Part shown: piece after piece, positions 58,125-64,000 of the stretch
How positions within the stretch are numbered: the stretch's first letter is position 1
Layout: every line of letters starts with the position of its first letter
NCBI GenBank assembly: GCA_024802545.1
Contig: CP103416.1
Location: forward strand, 124,001 to 188,000
Source: SAR92 clade bacterium H455
Lineage (GTDB): Bacteria; Pseudomonadota; Gammaproteobacteria; Pseudomonadales; Porticoccaceae
DNA length: 64,000 bases
Direction: 5' to 3'
The notes under the pieces: generated by a model
Databases searched by the model: none
What the model was told of the DNA's origin: nothing
What the model saw: the letters and a program-made list of their open reading frames with translations, nothing else
Position numbers and translations under genes: made by a program

Positions 58125-58703
58125 TCATAAAGAAAAGCTCGGCAAAAACACTTCGCAAACCAACATCGGTTTGGCCGATAATTTAAACACCGAGCGACGC
58201 CCCCAGACTGGCTTAACAATGTCTTCAAGCTGCACCGCTAACGGCTGGCCATTGGGTGCGATACAAGCCCATTGCAACGCTTCACGGGTCATGGTCGGAT
58301 CACTAAATAGTAGCGCTCCCAACGGTCTACTGTCGAGACGGCGCAATCTGCGCAGGCGACCAGTCAGAGTCGGCAGGGGAATAACACTGCGGGCAAAGAC
58401 CCAGGGCGCACCGCGGCCCATCAGTATCACTTCGCGTACTAGCGCCAATCGGTGTTCGGGAAGCGACAGGGCGCGACGCTCGGAAAGACTGGGGCGCTGC
58501 AGTGATTGGCTCAGCACCTCAACCTTAAATTGACCGTCGCTGGCGTCGACTAGACGCTGGGTCAAGGACCCTGGGTCCATTAACCAATCGCGCCAAAAGG
58601 CTGGCATAGGATTAACGCCAGCATAGGTAGATTGGCGCCAGGTAGCGCGATCAGAAAAATGTACTGAGACTGCAGAATAGGTGCTTTTATGGGTTTTTAG
58701 CAT
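58125..58703 (-). CDS. ubiC: Chorismate pyruvate-lyase UbiC
   Basis: UbiC converts chorismate to 4-hydroxybenzoate and pyruvate, the first step of ubiquinone synthesis. From the ATG at 58703 the product has 192 residues; this overlaps the upstream acyltransferase gene by 17 bases. A start at 58796 would overlap much more and adds unrelated sequence. Family blocks include FWRDWLMDPGSLTQRLVDAS, LPEHRLALVREVILMGRGAP with WVFARSVIP, and PLGALLFSDPTMTREALQWA. ubiA follows. Confidence 0.9.
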   Translation of the reverse strand: MLKTHKSTYSAVSVHFSDRATWRQSTYAGVNPMPAFWRDWLMDPGSLTQRLVDASDGQFKVEVLSQSLQRPSLSERRALSLPEHRLALVREVILMGRGAPWVFARSVIPLPTLTGRLRRLRRLDSRPLGALLFSDPTMTREALQWACIAPNGQPLAVQLEDIVKPVWGRRSVFKLSAKPMLVCEVFLPSFSL

Positions 58704-59568
58704 AGATCTTACGACCATCGGGCTGCACCCGAAAGCGCTTGTACTCCCACTGGTACTGTTCAGGCGCCAGCGCCACAATACGGGCAACATCATCATTTAA
58801 TGCGCTCACCGCGGTGACCTGGTCCTCACTGTAGAGCGCGTCACTAACAGGCAGAAAATGCAGCCTCCAGCCTCCCGGCTCACGCAGGGCGGTGGCGAGT
58901 ATGGCGCGACTGCCAGAGCGATTAATAAGATTAGTCACCAATGTCATAGTCGGCACTGGCACGCCCATAAAGGGCACCACAATACCGCTGTTCTGAGCCG
59001 GCTGCTGGTCGGGCAAGATAGCCGTGGTCTCACCGCGCTTTAGAGCCTTGATCAGGGCGGCAACGCCACGCACATCCGTGGGTACCAAGGTGGCACCAGA
59101 TTTTTCCCGGGAGGCTTTTATCCAGCGGCCCAGTGGTGGTATTTTGGGCGGCTCATAAAGTGAGGTCATCTTGGTTTGGGGCGAGAGCCAAAGACCGATT
59201 ACTTCCCAATTGCCCAGATGAGGAACGATTAACAGCGTGCCTAGGTCATCGGCCAGGGATTCCTGCAGCAGGTCCATGCCTTCGACGGAGAGTATCTTGG
59301 TTTGCAGCCAGGCGTTTGAACTGCTCCAGACTCGAGGCGTTTCGAAAAAGGCCTGACCCAGCTGCAGCATACGCTGCTGGCAGAGCTGTTCAATGGCGTC
59401 AGGGGAAAGCTCTGGGTAGCAGAGCTGCAGATTGACTCGCGAGACATGAACCGGGGTCAGCTTTAGGGCATAGATTAGACGACCCACACCACGACCCAGA
59501 GCGCGACTGAGTCTGAGCGGTAGAAAAGCGAAGCTTCGCAACAGCAATACTAGAATCGAATTTTTCAA
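58687..59568 (-). CDS. Lipid A biosynthesis acyltransferase (LpxL/HtrB family)
   Basis: A late acyltransferase that adds a secondary acyl chain to lipid A at the inner membrane. The product has 293 residues with an N-terminal membrane-associated segment (SILVLLLRSFAFLPLRL). It has the HX4E catalytic motif in PHLGNWEVIGLW (His117, Glu122), then YEPPKIPPLGRWIKASREKS, DQQPAQNSGIVVPFMGVP and the C-terminal PEQYQWEYKRFRVQPDG. The exact position it acylates (LpxL versus LpxM) cannot be told. It overlaps ubiC. Confidence 0.93.
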   Translation of the reverse strand: MKNSILVLLLRSFAFLPLRLSRALGRGVGRLIYALKLTPVHVSRVNLQLCYPELSPDAIEQLCQQRMLQLGQAFFETPRVWSSSNAWLQTKILSVEGMDLLQESLADDLGTLLIVPHLGNWEVIGLWLSPQTKMTSLYEPPKIPPLGRWIKASREKSGATLVPTDVRGVAALIKALKRGETTAILPDQQPAQNSGIVVPFMGVPVPTMTLVTNLINRSGSRAILATALREPGGWRLHFLPVSDALYSEDQVTAVSALNDDVARIVALAPEQYQWEYKRFRVQPDGRKIYAKNP

Positions 59569-59645
59569 TACCGTTGTTTAACCTCGCGCCGATAGTCGTG
59601 CTGGTTGTGAGCTGTTGAAGGGGTACTTTACTAGCACTTGTCTAC

Positions 59646-59669
59646 AAAAGCGTCGTTGTTGGCGCTTTT
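59646..59669 (-). terminator. Probable terminator after galU
   Basis: AAAAGCG-N10-CGCTTTT forms a seven-base perfect stem immediately after the galU stop. On the galU strand it ends in TTTT. The short T-run makes it modest, but position and symmetry support it. Confidence 0.55.
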
Positions 59670-59670
59670 A

Positions 59671-60567
59671 TCAAAGCTTAACCATAAGCTCATCGCGCAA
59701 ATAAGCGCGTAGGTCTTCACCTATTTCGCCGTGCAACAAACCCAGTTCGATATTGGCCTTGAGCAGACCCATCTTGCTACCGCAGTCGTATCTGGTGCCA
59801 GCATATTCATAGGCCAATACCTGCTCTTCGGTGAGCAGAGTCTGGATTGCATCGGTAAGCTGATACTCACCGCCGGCTCCAGGCGCTAAGTTGGCCAAAT
59901 GCTTAAAGATTTGCGGGGTGAAAATATAGCGGCCGGTAACACCCATATCCGAGGGTGCATCTTCAAATTTTGGCTTTTCAATAATTTTGTCCAACAGATG
60001 AACTCGATCAGCCTGACGCTGGCCACTGATCACGCCATAGGCTGAAATCTCTGGGCCTGGGACTTTCTGGACTGCGATAACCGAGCTTTTGTAAAATTCG
60101 TATTGCTCAACCATCTGTCGAACAGCACCTTTCTCGCCGTGGATAAGATCGTCGGCAAGAATCACTGCAAAGGGCTCGTCGCCAATAAGGTGGGCGGCGG
60201 TTAATACAGCATGGCCCAAACCCAGTGCTTCGTTCTGACGAATATAGGTACAGCTGACGCCTTTGGGAACTATATTTTGGGCTATATGCAACAGTTTGGT
60301 CTTATTATTCTTTTCCAGCTCATGTTCCAGCTCGTAGGCCTTGTCGAAATGATCGGCAATACTGCGCTTGTTGCGCCCGGTGATAAAAATCATCTCGGTA
60401 ATACCGGCTTCTACTGCCTCCTCAACCGCGTACTGAATTAATGGCTTATCGACCACCGGCAACATCTCTTTCGGGTTAGCTTTAGTGGCCGGCAGAAACC
60501 GCGTGCCCATACCGGCCACTGGGAATACTGCTTTGCGAACCTTTTCACCGCGTCGTACATGTACCAT
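59671..60567 (-). CDS. galU: UTP-glucose-1-phosphate uridylyltransferase GalU
   Basis: GalU makes UDP-glucose from UTP and glucose-1-phosphate for polysaccharides and lipopolysaccharide. From the ATG at 60567 (AAGGA nine bases upstream) it has 298 residues. It contains the nucleotidyl motif KAVFPVAGMGTRFLPATKA, then the PKEMLPVVDKPLIQYAVEEA block and QNEALGLGHAVLTAAHLIGD. The start at 60606 would only add a nonconserved 13-residue extension. It is a single gene, divergent from glyQ. Confidence 0.96.
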   Translation of the reverse strand: MVHVRRGEKVRKAVFPVAGMGTRFLPATKANPKEMLPVVDKPLIQYAVEEAVEAGITEMIFITGRNKRSIADHFDKAYELEHELEKNNKTKLLHIAQNIVPKGVSCTYIRQNEALGLGHAVLTAAHLIGDEPFAVILADDLIHGEKGAVRQMVEQYEFYKSSVIAVQKVPGPEISAYGVISGQRQADRVHLLDKIIEKPKFEDAPSDMGVTGRYIFTPQIFKHLANLAPGAGGEYQLTDAIQTLLTEEQVLAYEYAGTRYDCGSKMGLLKANIELGLLHGEIGEDLRAYLRDELMVKL

Positions 60568-60788
60568 TGAATCCGTTCCTTTGAATAATAAATTGATGCT
60601 TGCCATGCAGGATATTCATGCCGCCTGCTTAATGGCCCGTATTATATCCATAACTGATTGGAATTCGGGGACTTTAATTGGCCCTTTAGCGCGCTTCCGC
60701 CCTTTCTTTATTGAGCCGCCGCCCTATAATTGCTCATTCGCGATAAATTTCACCTTTTAACTGTTCCTCAGATCTGCAGGTATTCACC

Positions 60789-61790
60789 TTGAGCAATGTC
60801 GGCACGCCCCCTGAAACTTTTCAGGAGCTAATTATCAGACTGCAACAATACTGGGCTGACCAGGGTTGCGTAGTACTTCAACCACTGGATATGGAAGTGG
60901 GTGCTGGCACCTTTCATCCGGCGACTTTTTTACGCGCTATTGGCCCGGAGAATTGGAACAGTGCCTATGTTCAAGGCTGCCGTCGTCCCACTGACGGTCG
61001 CTATGGTGAAAACCCCAACCGATTACAGCATTACTACCAGTTTCAGGTAGCTATGAAGCCTTCGCCACCAGAGTTTCAAGAGCTCTATTTGGGCTCCCTG
61101 CGCTCTCTGGGAATCGACACCCAGGTGCACGACGTGCGCTTTGTTGAGGACAACTGGGAATCGCCAACTCTAGGAGCATGGGGAATCGGCTGGGAGGTCT
61201 GGCTCAACGGTATGGAAATTACGCAGTTCACCTATTTCCAGCAAGCTGGCGGGCTCGAATGCTACCCGGTCACTGGCGAGATTGCCTACGGGCTGGAGCG
61301 TATCGCTATGTATCTCCAGGGTGTCGACAGTATCTATGATTTGATCTGGGCCCACGGTCCCCAGGGTGACGTGACCTACGGTGATGTGTTCCATCAAAAT
61401 GAAGTCGAGATGTCGACGTTTAATTTTGAACATGCTGACGTAGCCGCACTGTTTGCCCAGTTTGATCAATATGAGAAAGACAGTATGCGGCTGACGGAAG
61501 CCAGCTTGCCACTGCCCGCCTATGAAATGGTCATGAAGGCATCTCATGTCTTTAATCTGCTCGACGCTCGCCATGCGATTTCGGTGACTGAGCGTCAGCG
61601 TTATATCTTGCGTGTGAGAACGTTGTCTCGCGCTGTTGCTCAGGGGTATTTTGATTCACGTTTAGCGCTGGGCTTTCCCCTCGCCGATAGTGATCTTGCC
61701 GAAGAAGTCATGGCCCGTGTAGCCTCCGAAAAGGCTCAGGAGCTGGCTAAGCAGGAACGAGCCGAGAAGAAAGCGGGAGCCTCAAAGTGA
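60789..61790 (+). CDS. glyQ: Glycyl-tRNA synthetase alpha subunit GlyQ
   Basis: GlyQ is the catalytic alpha subunit of the bacterial heterotetrameric glycyl-tRNA synthetase. The 333-residue product begins at a TTG; the next ATG in frame is far inside the conserved region. The sequence includes [24 protein letters not shown] start, [60 protein letters not shown] and [20 protein letters not shown]. The C-terminal 25 residues are charged and variable. It overlaps glyS by four bases (GTGA). Confidence 0.97.
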   Translation: MSNVGTPPETFQELIIRLQQYWADQGCVVLQPLDMEVGAGTFHPATFLRAIGPENWNSAYVQGCRRPTDGRYGENPNRLQHYYQFQVAMKPSPPEFQELYLGSLRSLGIDTQVHDVRFVEDNWESPTLGAWGIGWEVWLNGMEITQFTYFQQAGGLECYPVTGEIAYGLERIAMYLQGVDSIYDLIWAHGPQGDVTYGDVFHQNEVEMSTFNFEHADVAALFAQFDQYEKDSMRLTEASLPLPAYEMVMKASHVFNLLDARHAISVTERQRYILRVRTLSRAVAQGYFDSRLALGFPLADSDLAEEVMARVASEKAQELAKQERAEKKAGASK

Positions 61791-63868
61791 GTAAAGATTT
61801 TCTAGTTGAAATTGGCACTGAAGAACTGCCACCGAAAATACTGCGCCTGCTGTCTGAAACCTTTGCCAATGGCATTAGCAAAGGTCTAAAGGACCTGCAG
61901 CTGGGCTTTGACCTGATGACAGTCTATGCTGCGCCACGCCGCTTGGCAGTCTTGATCAGCGAATTGGATGAGCAGACTCCAGACCAAGATGTTGTCAGTT
62001 GGGGCCCACCGCTCAAGGTTGCCTTCGATGCCGATGGCCAGCCAACCAAGGCTGCCGAGGCCTTTGCCAGAAAGAATGGTCTCGCAGTCGAGTCGCTGGC
62101 TAAACTAGTGGAAAACGACGGCCAGCAGGATAAGCTCTGTGTTCGTCAAAGCATTTCCGGTAGCAATACAGAAACCCTCCTGGGTGACATTATTAATCAA
62201 TCTCTCACTGCCCTACCGGTGCCAAAGCCGATGCGTTGGGGCCGCAGCCGACAGGAATTTGTTCGGCCGGTTCAGTGGGCTGTTGTGCTGTTTGGCGCTG
62301 ATACAGTTGCCATAGATATTCTCGGTGTGACCAGCGGCAACCTTAGCCGCGGCCACCGTTTTCACAGCAGTGGTGATATTGAAATCACCTCACCTAGGAT
62401 TTATCGCGACGCGCTTTATGATGCCTTTGTGATGGTGGACTTTGATCAGCGCCGTGAGTTGATTCGCCAAGGTGTTATGGCTGAGGCTGAGAAGGCTAAT
62501 GGTCAAGCGGTGATCGACGAGGACTTGCTCGAGGAAGTAACCTCGCTAAATGAATGGCCCGTGCCATTAATGGGCCGCTTTGAAGAGCACTTTTTAGAGG
62601 TTCCTGCAGAGGCTCTGGTTTCGTCAATGGCACAGCACCAGAAATATTTTCATGTGGTGGATACCAACAATCAGCTTATGCCACTATTTATTACTGTTGC
62701 TAATATTGCCAGCTCCGATCCACAGCAGGTTATTAGCGGCAATGAGCGAGTCATTCGTCCACGCCTTGCCGATGCGGCGTTTTTCTATAGTACTGATTTA
62801 AAAACCACCCTTGAGGCTCGGCGCGAGTCGCTACGCAAGATTGTCTTCCAATCCAAGCTTGGTACTGTCTATGACAAGACAGCCCGGGTTAGCGAACTGG
62901 CGAAGACCTTAGCACCTTTTGTCGGCGCCGATGTGACTGCTGCGGGCCGCGCTGGAGAGCTGTGCAAGTCTGACCTAGCGACCGAAATGGTTGGCGAATT
63001 TGATGATCTGCAAGGTGTTATGGGGCGTTATTACGCACTCAATGACGGCGAAGATCAGGCCGTTGCCGAGGCCCTATTAGAGCAATATTTGCCGCGCTTT
63101 GCCGGCGACGCTATTCCAGCCAGCACTACTGGCGCCGCTCTGGCTCTGGCTGACCGTCTGGATACGCTTGTTGGAATTTTTGCTATTGGGCAACAGCCCT
63201 CAGGCTCAAGGGATCCCTTTGCCTTAAGACGTGCCAGCCTCGGCATCTTACGGATTATTATTGAGCGCAATATAGATATAGACCTGAAAGTCGCAATCGC
63301 AGGGGCGGCGCAACAGTTAGCCCTCACTGAGGCGTCAGATGATTGCCAAGAGCAAGTACTTACTTACATCATTGATCGCTTAAAAGCTTGGTATCGTGAC
63401 GAGAGTATCACCCCTGAAGTTTTCGCTTCCGTGGCGTCTATGGGACTATCCAATCCTTTAGATATGGATGCACGAGTTAAGGCCGTGGATCAATTTTCCC
63501 GCGCAACTGAAGCGGTGGCCCTAGCTTCCGCGAATAAGCGTGTATTGAATATTTTAGTCAAACAGGGCGAGGCCAACGTTGCGGAGAAGGTTGATCCAAC
63601 TCTATTTGAAGACCCGGCAGAGACTCAGCTGGCAGCAGATATTGAGCGTTTAAGTCTGCTGATTGCACCTCTGGTAGAAGAGCGTAACTATATGGGCGTG
63701 CTCGCCGCTCTGGCAACATTGCGCGAGCCAGTAGATAACTTTTTCGATGCAGTATTAGTGATGGCGGATAACCTTGAGCTGAGAGCCAACCGATTGGCCC
63801 TGCTGCATAGTCTGCGCCAATTGTTTTTAAATGTTGCCGATATTTCACATCTGGTAGTCGGCAAGTAA
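61787..63868 (+). CDS. glyS: Glycyl-tRNA synthetase beta subunit GlyS
   Basis: GlyS binds tRNA-Gly in the alpha2beta2 synthetase. The protein has 693 residues, as in E. coli (689). It starts at the GTG overlapping glyQ and has [20 protein letters not shown], then [16 protein letters not shown] sequence ([20 protein letters not shown]), [32 protein letters not shown] and the HD-like region QHQKYF to [16 protein letters not shown]. The C-terminal anticodon-type domain ends near 63868. Coupled to glyQ. Confidence 0.97.
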   Translation: MSKDFLVEIGTEELPPKILRLLSETFANGISKGLKDLQLGFDLMTVYAAPRRLAVLISELDEQTPDQDVVSWGPPLKVAFDADGQPTKAAEAFARKNGLAVESLAKLVENDGQQDKLCVRQSISGSNTETLLGDIINQSLTALPVPKPMRWGRSRQEFVRPVQWAVVLFGADTVAIDILGVTSGNLSRGHRFHSSGDIEITSPRIYRDALYDAFVMVDFDQRRELIRQGVMAEAEKANGQAVIDEDLLEEVTSLNEWPVPLMGRFEEHFLEVPAEALVSSMAQHQKYFHVVDTNNQLMPLFITVANIASSDPQQVISGNERVIRPRLADAAFFYSTDLKTTLEARRESLRKIVFQSKLGTVYDKTARVSELAKTLAPFVGADVTAAGRAGELCKSDLATEMVGEFDDLQGVMGRYYALNDGEDQAVAEALLEQYLPRFAGDAIPASTTGAALALADRLDTLVGIFAIGQQPSGSRDPFALRRASLGILRIIIERNIDIDLKVAIAGAAQQLALTEASDDCQEQVLTYIIDRLKAWYRDESITPEVFASVASMGLSNPLDMDARVKAVDQFSRATEAVALASANKRVLNILVKQGEANVAEKVDPTLFEDPAETQLAADIERLSLLIAPLVEERNYMGVLAALATLREPVDNFFDAVLVMADNLELRANRLALLHSLRQLFLNVADISHLVVGK

Positions 63869-63934
63869 AACTTCACGGGCACTAATTAATAGCAGTGGTA
63901 AAGCTATAACGAGAGTCAGCAGCGGGGAACGCTA

Positions 63935-64000
63935 ATGGGCAGTATCAATGGAATGGTTAAAATTTGGCAGGGAGTAAGAGCCTTTGTGTTTTATATTGGG
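63935..64000 (+). CDS. Start of a gene cut by the window edge, possibly an acyltransferase
   Basis: An ATG at 63935 with GGGGA six bases upstream opens a frame of 22 codons (MGSINGMVKIWQGVRAFVFY...) to the window edge. The basic-then-hydrophobic start resembles the N-terminus of a PlsC-type 1-acylglycerol-phosphate acyltransferase, which often lies near glyS in related genomes. Too little is visible to be sure. Confidence 0.4.
   Translation, partial: MGSINGMVKIWQGVRAFVFYIG

Noticed and set aside
1-64000. CRISPR arrays, insertion sequences, phage genes, rRNA and tRNA genes
   Set aside because: Reading both strands I saw no regularly spaced palindromic repeats, transposase-like proteins or recognisable structural RNA genes.

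Overview
The window is dominated by a large polar-type flagellar gene cluster (about positions 1-52579), followed by ordinary housekeeping genes. Gene order and content suggest a marine gammaproteobacterium. The supporting features are flhA-flhF-flhG-fliA, FleQ- and FleR-type sigma54 activators, FlgP and FlgT, PomA-like stator genes, ubiC-ubiA and glyQ-glyS. A relative of the Cellvibrionales/SAR92-like marine groups is plausible, but I cannot prove it from sequence alone. I see no insertion sequences, CRISPR arrays, rRNA or tRNA genes.

Layout. (1) 1-12362, minus strand: rod, hook and ring operon flgB-C-D-E-F-G-H-I-J-K-L, with flgL cut by the window edge. (2) 12645-14893, plus strand: flgA, flgM, flgN. 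(3) 14960-18566, minus strand: an H-ring group (flgP, flgT, a LysM protein), then a FliK-like gene and an FlhB C-terminal-domain gene. (4) 18836-25185, plus strand: flhA, flhF, flhG, fliA and two unknown genes. (5) 25319-44774, minus strand: fleQ-like, then fleR, fliE-F-G-H-I-J-K-L-M-N-O-P-Q-R, flhB and three unknown genes, the first an AAA-like/TM/SPOR protein. (6) 45088-49282, plus strand: an unusual CLC protein, a Sel1-repeat protein, fliS and a voltage-gated K+ channel. (7) 49327-52579, minus strand: pomA-like motA followed by two tandem motB genes. (8) 52926-64000: a DUF1566-type lipoprotein, two small proteins, an M48 metalloprotease, yaaA, a DUF938 methyltransferase, ubiA, ubiC, a lipid A acyltransferase, galU, glyQ, glyS and the start of another gene.

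How it works together. Sequence-perfect sigma54 promoters (TGGCAC-N5-TTGC) precede flgB, flhA and fleR. Strong sigma28 promoters (TAAAGAAA-N11-NCCGAT) precede flgM and fliS. This gives a FleQ -> sigma54 -> FleR/FliA/FlgM hierarchy. FlhF and FlhG would set the number and position of polar flagella. FlgP and FlgT with PomA-type stators point to a sodium-driven motor with an H-ring.

Oddities. FleQ lacks its N-terminal domain. FleR has a degenerate receiver and no FleS partner. There are no chemotaxis genes, and a five-gene island of uncharacterised, mostly membrane-anchored proteins sits where they are normally found. There are two MotB paralogues, each with an internal duplication. FlgJ lacks its muramidase half, FlgA appears to carry three SAF-like units, FlgE and FlgK are greatly enlarged, and FliK contains a 15-bp minisatellite. 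A TTGCCGC-type motif is clustered upstream of two of the sigma54 promoters and may be an undescribed operator.
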